DNA of 64,000 nucleotides from Anaspis maculata. Taxonomy: Eukaryota; Arthropoda; Insecta; Coleoptera; Scraptiidae. Under the pieces are notes generated by a model. The model had not been told where the DNA came from. It did not search any database and saw nothing but the letters and a program-made list of their open reading frames with translations. Position 1 is the stretch's first letter. Each line of letters starts with the position of its first letter. The stretch is taken from contig OX421965.1 of assembly GCA_949128115.1 (NCBI GenBank), positions 46,677,257-46,741,256 on the forward strand. The letters run 5' to 3'. This document shows, piece by piece, positions 13,564 to 26,000 of this stretch. A program made the position numbers and the translations under genes.

Positions 13564-16500
13564 GCTGAGATTAGTCAACGAAAAAATCCATAGGCGTCTC
13601 TTTCATCCATAGTCTTTTTCAAAGCGTGTCTTGATATTTGTGGGAATTTTTCAGTAATTGGCTTTTTGGTCATTTGCTGCAGAATTTCTAGTTCAAAATC
13701 GGATTTTTTCAAAACATTCGTCCGGCTTCACCGGTAAAGAAGTAATCTTCAATTCGGGCTGAGATTTGTCAACGAAAAAATCCATAGGCGTCTCTTTCAT
13801 CCATAGTCTTTTTCAAAGCGTGTCTTGATATTTGTGAGAATTTCTCAGTAATTGGCTTTTTGGTCATTTGCTGCAGAATTTCTAGTTCAAAATCGGAATT
13901 TTTCAAAACATCCGTCCGGCTTCACCGGTAAAGAAGTAATCCTAAATTCGGGCTGAGATTAGTCAACGAAAAAATCCATAGGCGTCTCTTTCGATCATAG
14001 TCTTTTTCAAAGCGTGTCTTAATATTTGTGAGAATTTTTCAGTAATTGGCTTTTTGGTCATTTGCTGCAGAATTTCTAGTTCAAAATCGGAATTTTTCCA
14101 AACATCCGTCCGGCTTCACCGGTAAAGAAGTAACTTAAATTCGGGCTGAGATTAGTCAACGAAAAAATCCATAGGCGTCTCTTTCATCCATAGGCTTTTT
14201 CAAAGCGTGTCTTGATATTTATGAGAATTTCTCAGTAATTGGCTTTTTGGTCATTTGCTGCAGAATTTCTAGTTCAAAATCGGAATTTTTCCAAACATCC
14301 GTCCGGCTTCACCGGTAAAGAAGTAATCTTAAATTCGGGCTGGGATTAGTCAATGAAAAAATCCATAGGCGTCTCTTTCATCCATAGTCTTTTTCAAAGC
14401 GTGTATAGATATTCGTGAGAATTTTTCAGTAGTTGGCTTTTTGGTCAGTTGCTGCAGAATTTCTAGTTCAAAATCGGAATTATTTAAACATCCGTCTGGC
14501 TTCACCGGTAAAGAAGTAATCTTGAATTCGGGCTGGGATTAGTCAATGAAAAAATCCATAGGCGTCTCTTTCATCCATAGTCTTTTTCAAAGCGTGTATA
14601 GATATTCGTGAGAATTTTTCAGTAGTTGGCTTTTTGGTCATTTGCTGCAGAATTTCTAGTTCAAATTCGGAATTTTTGAAACATCCGTCCGGCTTCACCG
14701 GTAAAGAAGTAATCTTAAGTTCGGGCTGAGATTAGTCAACGAAAAAATCCATAGGCGTCTCTTTCATCCATAGGCTTTTTCAAAGCGTGTCTTGATATTT
14801 ATGAAAATTTCTCAGTAATTGGCTTTTTGGTCATTTGCTGCAGAATTTCTAGTTCAAAATCGGAATTGTTCCAAACTTCCGTCCGGCTTCACCGGTAAAG
14901 AAGTAATCTTAAATTCGGGCTGAGATTAGTCAACGAAAAAATCCATAGGCGTCTCTTTCATCCATAGTCTTTTTCAAAGCGTGTCTTTATATTTGTGAGA
15001 ATTTCTCAGTAATTGGCTTTTTGGTCATTTGCTGCAGAATTTCTAGTTCAAAATCGGAATTTTTCCAAACATCCGTCCGGCTTCACCGGTAAAGAAGTAA
15101 TCTTAAATTCGGGCTGGGATTAGTCAATGAAAAAATCCATAGGCGTCTCTTTCATCCATAGTCTTTTTCAAAGCGTGTATAGATATTCGTGAGAATTTTT
15201 CAGTAATTGGCTTTTTGGTCATTTGCTGCAGAATTTCTAGTTCAAAATCGGAATTATTTAAACATCCGTCTGGCTTCACCGGTAAAGAAGTAATCTTGAA
15301 TTCGGGCTGGGATTAGTCAATGAAAAAATCCATAGGCGTCTCTTTCATCCATAGTCTTTTTCAAAGCGTGTATTGATATTCGTGAGAATTTCTCAGTAAT
15401 TGGCTTTTTGGTCATTTGCTGCAGAATTTCTAGTTCAAAATCGGAATTTTTGAAACATCCGTCCGGCTTCACCGGTAAAGAAGTAATCTTAAATTTGGGC
15501 TGAGATTAGTCAACGAAAAAATCCATAGGCGTCTCTTTCAATCATAGCCTTCTGAAAAGCGTGTCTTGATATTTGTGAGAATTTCTCAGTAATTGGCTTT
15601 TTGGTCATTTGCTGCAGAATTTCTAGTTCAAAATCGGAATTTTTCCAAACATCCGTCCGGCTTCACCGGTAAAGAAGTAACTTAAATTCGGGCTGAGATT
15701 AGTCAACGAAAAAATCCATAGGCGTCTCTTTCGATCATAGTCTTTTTAAAAGCGTGTCTTAATATTTGTGAGAATTTCTCAGTAATTGGCTTTTTGGTCA
15801 TTTGCTGCAGAATTTCTAGTTCAAACTCGGAATTTTTCCAAACATCCGTCCGGCTTCACCGGTAAAGAAGTAATCTTAAATTCGGGCTGAGATTTGTCAA
15901 CGAGAGAATCCATAGGCGTCTCTTTCATCCATAGTCTTTTTCAAAGCGTGTCTTGATATTTGTGAGAATTTCTCATTAATTGGCTTTTTGGTCATTTGCT
16001 GCAGAATTTCTAGTTCAAAATCGGAATTGTTCCAAACATCCGTCCGGCTTCACCGGTAAAGAAGTAATCTTAAATTCGGGCTGAGATTAGTCAACGAAAA
16101 AATCCATAGGCGTCTCTTTCAATCATAGTCTTTTTAAAAGCGTGTCTTAATATTTGTGGAAATTTCTCAGTAATTGGCTTTTTGGTCGTTTGCTGCAGAA
16201 TTTCTAGTTCAAAATCGGAATTTTCCCAAACATCCGTCCGGCTTCACCGGTGAAGAAGTAATCTTAAATTCGGGCTGAGATTAGTCAACGAAAAAATCCA
16301 TAGGCGTCTCTTTCATCCATAGTCTTTTTCAAAGCGTGTCTTGATATTTGTGGGAATTTTTCAGTAATTGGCTTTTTGGTCATTTGCTGCAGAATTTCTA
16401 GTTCAAAATCGGATTTTTTCAAAACATCCGTCCGGCTTCACCGGTAAAGAAGTAATCTTAAGTTCGGGCTGAGATTAGTCAACGAAAAAATCCATAGGCG

Positions 16501-19500
16501 TCTCTTTCATCCATAGGCTTTTTCAAAGCGTGTCTTGATATTTATGAAAATTTCTCAGTAATTGGCTTTTTGGTCATTTGCTGCAGAATTTCTAGTTCAA
16601 AATCGGAATTGTTCCAAACTTCCGTCCGGCTTCACCGGTAAAGAAGTAATCTTAAATTCGGGCTGAGATTAGTCAACGAAAAAATCCATAGGCGTCTCTT
16701 TCATCCATAGTCTTTTTCAAAGCGTGTCTTTATATTTGTGAGAATTTCTCAGTAATTGGCTTTTTGGTCATTTGCTGCAGAATTTCTAGTTCAAAATCGG
16801 AATTTTTCCAAACATCCGTCCGGCTTCACCGGTAAAGAAGTAATCTTAAATTCGGGCTGGGATTAGTCAATGAAAAAATCCATAGGCGTCTCTTTCATCC
16901 ATAGTCTTTTTCAAAGCGTGTATAGATATTCGTGAGAATTTTTCAGTAATTGGCTTTTTGGTCATTTGCTGCAGAATTTCTAGTTCAAAATCGGAATTAT
17001 TTAAACATCCGTCTGGCTTCACCGGTAAAGAAGTAATCTTGAATTCGGGCTGGGATTAGTCAATGAAAAAATCCATAGGCGTCTCTTTCATCCATAGTCT
17101 TTTTCAAAGCGTGTATTGATATTCGTGAGAATTTCTCAGTAATTGGCTTTTTGGTCATTTGCTGCAGAATTTCTAGTTCAAATTCGGAATTTTTGAAACA
17201 TCCGTCCGGCTTCACCGGTAAAGAAGTAATCTTAAATTCGGGCTGAGATTAGTCAACGAAAAAATCCATAGGCGTCTCTTTCATCCATAGCCTTTTTCAA
17301 AGCGTGTCTTGATATTTATGAAAATTTCTCAGTAATTGGCTTTTTGGTCATTTGCTGCAGAATTTCTAGTTCAAAATCGGAATTTTTGAAACATCCGTCC
17401 GGCTTCACCGGTAAAGAAGTAATCTTAAATTTGGGCTGAGATTAGTCAACGAAAAAATCCATAGGCGTCTCTTTCAATCATAGCCTTCTGAAAAGCGTGT
17501 CTTGATATTTGTGAGAATTTCTCAGTAATTGGCTTTTTGGTCATTTGCTGCAGAATTTCTAGTTCAAAATCGGAATTTTTCCAAACATCCGTCCGGCTTC
17601 ACCGGTAAAGAAGTAACTTAAATTCGGGCTGAGATTAGTCAACGAAAAAATCCATAGGCGTCTCTTTCGATCATAGTCTTTTTAAAAGCGTGTCTTAATA
17701 TTTGTGAGAATTTCTCAGTAATTGGCTTTTTGGTCATTTGCTGCAGAATTTCTAGTTCAAACTCGGAATTTTTCCAAACATCCGTCCGGCTTCACCGGTA
17801 AAGAAGTAATCTTAAATTCGGGCTGAGATTTGTCAACGAGAGAATCCATAGGCGTCTCTTTCATCCATAGTCTTTTTCAAAGCGTGTCTTGATATTTGTG
17901 GGAATTTCTCAGTAATTGGCTTTTTGGTCATTTGCTGCAAAATATCTAGTTCAAAATCGGAATTTTCCCAAACATCCGTCCGGCTTCACCGGTAAAGAAG
18001 TAATCTTAAATTCGGGCTGAGATTAGTCAACAAAAAAATCCATAGGCGTCTCTTTCATCCATAGTCTTTTCCAAAGCGTGTCTTAATATTTGTGGAAATT
18101 TCTCAGTAATTGGCTTTTTGGTCATTTGCTGCAGAATATCTAGTTCAAAATCGGAATTTTCCCAAACATCCGTCCGGCTTCACCGGTAAAGAAGTAATCT
18201 TAAATTCGGGCTGAGATTAGTCAACGAAAAAATCCATAGGCGTCTCTTTCATCCATAGTCTTTTTCAAAGCGTGTCTTGATATTTGTGGGAATTTTTCAG
18301 TAATTGGCTTTTTGGTCATTTGCTGCAGAATTTCTAGTTCAAAATCGGATTTTTTCAAAACATCCGTCCGGCTTCACCGGTAAAGAAGTAATCTTCAATT
18401 CGGGCTAAGATTTGTCAACGAAAAAATCCATAGGCGTCTCTTTCATCCATAGTCTTTCTCAAAGCGTGTCTTGATATTTGTGGGAATTTCTCAGTAATTG
18501 GCTTTTTGGACATTTGCTGCAGAATTTCTAGTTCAAAATCGGAATTGTTCCAAACATCCGTCCGGCTTCACCGGTAAAGAAGTAATCTTAAATTCGGGCT
18601 GAGATTAGTCAACGAAAAAATCCATAGGCGTCTCTTCCATCCATAGTCTTTTTAAAAGCGTGTCTTAATATTTGTGGAAATTTCTCAGTAATTGGCTTTT
18701 TGGTCGTTTGCTGCAGAATTTCTAGTTCAAAATCGGAATTTTCCCAAACATCCGTCCGGCTTCACCGGTAAAGAAGTAATCTTAAATTCGGGCTGAGATT
18801 AGTCAACGAAAAAATCCATAGGCGTCTCTTCCATCCATAGTCTTTTTCAAAGCGTGTCTTGATATTTGTGGGAATTTTTCAGTAATTGGCTTTTTGGTCA
18901 TTTGCTGCAGAATTTCTAGTTCAAAATCGGATTTTTTCAAAACATCCGTCCGGCTTCACCGGTAAAGAAGTAATCTTGAATTCGGGCTGGGATTAGTCAA
19001 TGAAAAAATCCATAGGCGTCTCTTTCATCCATAGTCTTTTTCAAAGCGTGTATTGATATTCGTGAGAATTTCTCAGTAATTGGCTTTTTGGTCATTTGCT
19101 GCAGAATTTCTAGTTCAAATTCGGAATTTTTGAAACATCCGTCCGGCTTCACCGGTAAAGAAGTAATCTTAAATTCGGGCTGAGATTAGTCAACGAAAAA
19201 ATCCATAGGCGTCTCTTTCATCCATAGCCTTTTTCAAAGCGTGTCTTGATATTTATGAAAATTTCTCAGTAATTGGCTTTTTGGTCATTTGCTGCAGAAT
19301 TTCTAGTTCAAAATCGGAATTTTTGAAACATCCGTCCGGCTTCACCGGTAAAGAAGTAATCTTAAATTCGGGCTGAGATTAGTCAACGAAAAAATCCATA
19401 GGCGTCTCTTTCAATCATAGTCTTTTGAAAAGCGTGTCTTGATATTTGTGAGAATTTCTCAGTAATTGGCTTTTTGGTCATTTGCTGCAGAATTTCTAGT

Positions 19501-19952
19501 TCAAAATCGGAATTTTTCCAAACATCCGTCGGGCTTCACCGGTAAAGAAGTAACTTAAATTCGGGCTGAGATTAGTCAACGAAAAAATCCATAGGCGTCT
19601 CTTTCGATCATAGTCTTTTTAAAAGCGTGTCTTAATATTTGTGAGAATTTCTCAGTAATTGGCTTTTTGGTCATTTGCTGCAGAATTTCTAGTTCAAACT
19701 CGGAATTTTTCCAAACATCCGTCCGGCTTCACCGGTAAAGAAGTAATCTTAAATTCGGGCTGAGATTTGTCAACGAGAGAATCCATAGGCGTCTCTTTCA
19801 TCCATAGTCTTTTTCAAAGCGTGTCTTGATATTTGTGAAAATTTCTCATTAATTGGCTTTTTGGTCATTTGCTGCAGAATTTCTAGTTCAAAATCGGAAT
19901 TGTTCCAAACATCCGTCCGGCTTCACCGGTAAAGAAGTAATCTTAAATTCGG

Positions 19953-21697
19953 GCTGAGATTAGTCAACGAAAAAATCCATAGGCGTCTCTTTCAATCATA
20001 GTCTTTTTAAAAGCGTGTCTTAATATTTGTGGAAATTTCTCAGTAATTGGCTTTTTGGTCGTTTGCTGCAGAATTTCTAGTTCAAAATCGGAATTTTCCC
20101 AAACATCCGTCCGGCTTCACCGGTGAAGAAGTAATCTTAAATTCGGGCTGAGATAGTCAACGAAAAAATCCATAGGCGTCTCTTTCATCCATAGTCTTTT
20201 TCAAAGCGTGTCTTGATATTTGTGGGAATTTTTCAGTAATTGGCTTTTTGGTCATTTGCTGCAGAATTTCTAGTTCAAAATCGGATTTTTTCAAAACATC
20301 CGTCCGGCTTCACCGGTAAAGAAGTAATCTTCGATTCGGGCTGAGATTTGTCAACGAAAAAATCCATAGGCGTCTCTTTCATCCATAGTCTTTTTCAAAG
20401 CGTGTCTTGATATTTGTGGGAATTTCTCAGTAATTGGCTTTTTGGTCATTTGCTGCAGAATATCTAGTTCAAAATCGGAATTTTCCCAAACATCCGTCCG
20501 GCTTCACCGGTAAATAAGTAATCTTAAATTCGGGCTGAGATTAGTCAACGAAAAAATCCATAGGCGTCTCTTTCATCCATAGTCTTTTTCAAAGCGTGTC
20601 TTAATATTTGTGGAAATTTCTCAGTAATTGGCTTTTTGGTCGTTTGCTGCAGAATTTCTAGTTCAAAATCGGAATTTTCCCAAACATCCGTCCGGCTTCA
20701 CCGGTAAAGAAGTAATCTTAAATTCGGGCTGAGATTAGTCAACGAAAAAATCCATAGGCGTCTCTTTCATCCATAGTCTTTTTCAAAGCGTGTCTTGATA
20801 TTTGTGGGAATTTTTCAGTAATTGGCTTTTTGGTCATTTGCTGCAGAATTTCTAGTTCAAAATCGGATTTTTTCAAAACATCCGTCCGGCTTCACCGGTG
20901 AAGAAGTAATCTTCAATTCGGGCTGAGATTTGTCAACGAAAAAATCCATAGGCGTCTCTTTCATCCATAGTCTTTTTCAAAGCGTGTCTTGATATTTGTG
21001 GGAATTTCTCAGTAATTGGCTTTTTGGTCATTTGCTGCAAAATATCTAGTTCAAAATCGGAATTTTCCCAAACATCCGTCCGGCTTCTCCGGTAAAGAAG
21101 TAATCTTAAATTCGGGCTGAGATTAGTCAACAAAAAAATCCATAGGCGTCTCTTTCATCCATAGTCTTTTCCAAAACGTGTCTTAATATTTGTGGAAATT
21201 TCTCAGTAATTGGCTTTTTGGTCATTTGCTGCAGAATATCTAGTTCAAAATCGGATTTTTTCAAAACATCCGTCCGGCTTCACCGGTGAAGAAGTAATCT
21301 TCAATTCGGGCTGAGATTTGTCAACGAAAAAATCCATAGGCGTCTCTTTCATCCATAGTCTTTTTCAAAGCGTGTCTTGATATTTGTGGGAATTTCTCAG
21401 TAATTGGCTTTTTGGTCATTTGCTGCAAAATATCTAGTTCAAAATCGGAATTTTCACAAACATCCGTCCGGCTTCTCCGGTAAAGAAGTAATCTTAAATT
21501 CGGGCTGAGATTAGTCAACAAAAAAATCCATAGGCGTCTCTTTCATCCATAGTCTTTTCCAAAACGTGTCTTAATATTTGTGGAAATTTCTCAGTAATTG
21601 GCTTTTTGGTCATTTGCTGCAGAATATCTAGTTCAAAATCGGAATTTTCCCAAACATCCGTCCGGCTTCACCGGTAAAGAAGTAATCTTAAATTCGG
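19953..21697. repeat. 9-monomer higher-order repeat, copy 1 (1745 bp)
   Basis: The monomer with CAATCATAGTC and TTTTTAAAAG at 19953 reappears at 21698, and the CCGGTGAAG variant lies at 20122 and 21867. The offset is 1745 bp, rising to 1746 after a one-base loss in AGATAGTC near 20153 of this copy. This copy contains an extra two-monomer duplication (388 bp) that includes a hybrid monomer at 21116-21309. The second copy lacks it. Confidence 0.8.
21116..21309. repeat. Hybrid monomer marking an intramonomer crossover
   Basis: The first part (TCAACAAAAAAATCC entry, CCAAAACGTG, TTAATATTTGTGGAAATTTC, AATATCTAG) is the type seen at 21504 and 22862. The last part (GGATTTTTTCAAAAC, CCGGTGAAG, CTTCAATT) is the type seen at the monomer ending near 20927. 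The switch lies between about 21240 and 21253. It creates an exact two-monomer (388-bp) duplication, visible as the pair of near-identical monomers starting at 20922 and 21310. Confidence 0.75.
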
Positions 21698-23055
21698 GCT
21701 GAGATTAGTCAACGAAAAAATCCATAGGCGTCTCTTTCAATCATAGTCTTTTTAAAAGCGTGTCTTAATATTTGTGGAAATTTCTCAGTAATTGGCTTTT
21801 TGGTCGTTTGCTGCAGAATTTCTAGTTCAAAATCGGAATTTTCCCAAACATCCGTCCGGCTTCACCGGTGAAGAAGTAATCTTAAATTCGGGCTGAGATT
21901 AGTCAACGAAAAAATCCATAGGCGTCTCTTTCATCCATAGTCTTTTTCAAAGCGTGTCTTGATATTTGTGGGAATTTTTCAGTAATTGGCTTTTTGGTCA
22001 TTTGCTGCAGAATTTCTAGTTCAAAATCGGATTTTTTCAAAACATCCGTCCGGCTTCACCGGTAAAGAAGTAATCTTCGATTCGGGCTGAGATTTGTCAA
22101 CGAAAAAATCCATAGGCGTCTCTTTCATCCATAGTCTTTTTCAAAGCGTGTCTTGATATTTGTGGGAATTTCTCAGTAATTGGCTTTTTGGTCATTTGCT
22201 GCAGAATATCTAGTTCAAAATCGGAATTTTCCCAAACATCCGTCCGGCTTCACCGGTAAATAAGTAATCTTAAATTCGGGCTGAGATTAGTCAACGAAAA
22301 AATCCATAGGCGTCTCTTTCATCCATAGTCTTTTTCAAAGCGTGTCTTAATATTTGTGGAAATTTCTCAGTAATTGGCTTTTTGGTCGTTTGCTGCAGAA
22401 TTTCTAGTTCAAAATCGGAATTTTCCCAAACATCCGTCCGGCTTCACCGGTAAAGAAGTAATCTTAAATTCGGGCTGAGATTAGTCAACGAAAAAATCCA
22501 TAGGCGTCTCTTTCATCCATAGTCTTTTTCAAAGCGTGTCTTGATATTTGTGGGAATTTTTCAGTAATTGGCTTTTTGGTCATTTGCTGCAGAATTTCTA
22601 GTTCAAAATCGGATTTTTTCAAAACATCCGTCCGGCTTCACCGGTGAAGAAGTAATCTTCAATTCGGGCTGAGATTTGTCAACGAAAAAATCCATAGGCG
22701 TCTCTTTCATCCATAGTCTTTTTCAAAGCGTGTCTTGATATTTGTGGGAATTTCTCAGTAATTGGCTTTTTGGTCATTTGCTGCAAAATATCTAGTTCAA
22801 AATCGGAATTTTCCCAAACATCCGTCCGGCTTCTCCGGTAAAGAAGTAATCTTAAATTCGGGCTGAGATTAGTCAACAAAAAAATCCATAGGCGTCTCTT
22901 TCATCCATAGTCTTTTCCAAAACGTGTCTTAATATTTGTGGAAATTTCTCAGTAATTGGCTTTTTGGTCATTTGCTGCAGAATATCTAGTTCAAAATCGG
23001 AATTTTCCCAAACATCCGTCCGGCTTCACCGGTAAAGAAGTAATCTTAAATTCGG
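21698..23055. repeat. 9-monomer higher-order repeat, copy 2 (7 monomers)
   Basis: Seven monomers follow the order of the preceding block without its internal two-monomer duplication. At 23056 the array switches to the CATTCGTCC-type monomer that opens another higher-order copy. The rare CTTCTCCGG form, replacing CTTCACCGG, is shared with the preceding block at 21087 and 21475 and occurs here at 22833. Of the copies I examined, only these three have it. Confidence 0.75.
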
Positions 23056-26000
23056 GCTGAGATTAGTCAACGAAAAAATCCATAGGCGTCTCTTTCATCC
23101 ATAGTCTTTTTCAAAGCGTGTCTTGATATTTGTGGGAATTTTTCAGTAATTGGCTTTTTGGTCATTTGCTGCAGAATTTCTAGTTCAAAATCGGATTTTT
23201 TCAAAACATTCGTCCGGCTTCACCGGTAAAGAAGTAATCTTCAATTCGGGCTGAGATTTGTCAACGAAAAAATCCATAGGCGTCTCTTTCATCCATAGTC
23301 TTTTTCAAAGCGTGTCTTGATATTTGTGAGAATTTCTCAGTAATTGGCTTTTTGGTCATTTGCTGCAGAATTTCTAGTTCAAAATCGGAATTTTTCCAAA
23401 CATCCGTCCGGCTTCACCGGTAAAGAAGTAACTTAAATTCGGGCTGAGATTAGTCAACGAAAAAATCCATAGGCGTCTCTTTCATCCATAGGCTTTTTCA
23501 AAGCGTGTCTTGATATTTATGAGAATTTCTCAGTAATTGGCTTTTTGGTCATTTGCTGCAGAATTTCTAGTTCAAAATCGGAATTATTTAAGCATCCGTC
23601 TGGCTTCACCGGTAAAGAAGTAATCTTGAATTCGGGCTGGGATTAGTCAATGAAAAAATCCATAGGCGTCTCTTTCATCCATAGTCTTTTTCAAAGCGTG
23701 TATAGATATTCGTGAGAATTTTTCAGTAGTTGGCTTTTTGGTCATTTGCTGCAGAATTTCTAGTTCAAATTCGGAATTTTTGAAACATCCGTCCGGCTTC
23801 ACCGGTAAAGAAGTAATCTTAAATTCGGGCTGAGATTAGTCAACGAAAAAATCCATAGGCGTCTCTTTCATCCATAGGCTTTTTCAAAGCGTGTCTTGAT
23901 ATTTATGAAAATTTCTCAGTAATTGGCTTTTTGGTCATTTGCTGCAGAATTTCTAGTTCAAAATCGGAATTGTTCCAAACTTCCGTCCGGCTTCACCGGT
24001 AAAGAAGTAATCTTAAATTCGGGCTGAGATTAGTCAACGAAAAAATCCATAGGCGTCTCTTTCATCCATAGTCTTTTTCAAAGCGTGTCTTTATATTTGT
24101 GAGAATTTCTCAGTAATTGGCTTTTTGGTCATTTGCTGCAGAATTTCTAGTTCAAAATCGGAATTATTTAAACATCCGTCTGGCTTCACCGGTAAAGAAG
24201 TAATCTTGAATTCGGGCTGGGATTAGTCAATGAAAAAATCCATAGGCGTCTCTTTCATCCATAGTCTTTTTCAAAGCGTGTATTGATATTCGTGAGAATT
24301 TCTCAGTAATTGGCTTTTTGGTCATTTGCTGCAGAATTTCTAGTTCAAATTCGGAATTTTTGAAACATCCGTCCGGCTTCACCGGTAAAGAAGTAATCTT
24401 AAATTCGGGCTGAGATTAGTCAACGAAAAAATCCATAGGCGTCTCTTTCATCCATAGGCTTTTTCAAAGCGTGTCTTGATATTTATGAAAATTTCTCAGT
24501 AATTGGCTTTTTGGTCATTTGCTGCAGAATTTCTAGTTCAAAATCGGAATTTTTGAAACATCCGTCCGGCTTCACCGGTAAAAAAGTAATCTTAAATTCG
24601 GGCTGAGATTAGTCAACGAAAAAATCCATAGGCGTCTCTTTCAATCATAGTCTTTTGAAAAGCGTGTCTTGATATTTGTGAGAATTTCTCAGTAATTGGC
24701 TTTTTGGTCATTTGCTGCAGAATATCTAGTTCAAAATCGGAATTTTTCCAAACATCCGTCCGGCTTCACCGGTAAAGAAGTAACTTAAATTCGGGCTGAG
24801 ATTAGTCAACGAAAAAATCCATAGGCGTCTCTTTCGATCATAGTCTTTTTAAAAGCGTGTCTTAATATTTGTGAGAATTTCTCAGTAATTGGCTTTTTGG
24901 TCATTTGCTGCAGAATTTCTAGTTCAAACTCGGAATTTTTCCAAACATCCGTCCGGCTTCACCGGTAAAGAAGTAATCTAAAATTCGGGCTGAGATTTGT
25001 CAACGAGAGAATCCATAGGCGTCTCTTTCATCCATAGTCTTTTTCAAAGCGTGTCTTGATATTTGTGAGAATTTCTCATTAATTGGCTTTTTGGTCATTT
25101 GCTGCAGAATTTCTAGTTCAAAATCGGAATTGTTCCAAACATCCGTCCGGCTTCACCGGTAAAGAAGTAATCTTAAATTCGGGCTGAGATTAGTCAACGA
25201 AAAAATCCATAGGCGTCTCTTTCAATCATAGTCTTTATAAAAGCGTGTCTTAATATTTGTGGAAATTTCTCAGTAATTGGCTTTTTGGTCGTTTGCTGCA
25301 GAATTTCTAGTTCAAAATCGGAATTTTCCCAAACATCCGTCCGGCTTCACCGGTGAAGAAGTAATCTTAAATTCGGGCTGAGATTAGTCAACGAAAAAAT
25401 CCATAGGCGTCTCTTTCATCCATAGTCTTTTTCAAAGCGTGTCTTGATATTTGTGGGAATTTTTCAGTAATTGGCTTTTTGGTCATTTGCTGCAGAATTT
25501 CTAGTTCAAAATCGGATTTTTTCAAAACATCCGTCCGGCTTCACCGGTAAAGAAGTAATCTTCAATTCGGGCTGAGATTTGTCAACGAAAAAATCCATAG
25601 GCGTCTCTTTCATCCATAGTCTTTTTCAAAGCGTGTCTTGATATTTGTGGGAATTTCTCAGTAATTGGCTTTTTGGTCATTTGCTGCAGAATATCTAGTT
25701 CAAAATCGGAATTTTCCCAAACATCCGTCCGGCTTCACCGGTAAATAAGTAATCTTAAATTCGGGCTGAGATTAGTCAACGAAAAAATCCATAGGCGTCT
25801 CTTTCATCCATAGTCTTTTTCAAAGCGTGTCTTAATATTTGTGGAAATTTCTCAGTAATTGGCTTTTTGGTCGTTTGCTGCAGAATTTCTAGTTCAAAAT
25901 CGGAATTTTCCCAAACATCCGTCCGGCTTCACCGGTAAAGAAGTAATCTTAAATTCGGGCTGAGATTAGTCAACGAAAAAATCCATAGGCGTCTCTTTCA

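Noticed and set aside
20933..22879. Three identical-looking minus-strand frames of 66 codons (20933, 21321, 22679) and similar frames at 33481 and 40121
   Set aside because: They are readings of single satellite monomers. They open only because CTTCTCCGG or an indel removes a stop present in nearly all other copies. Common variants (TTATGAAAATTTC) put a stop in the same frame, and 194 is not a multiple of three, so the frame does not continue between monomers.
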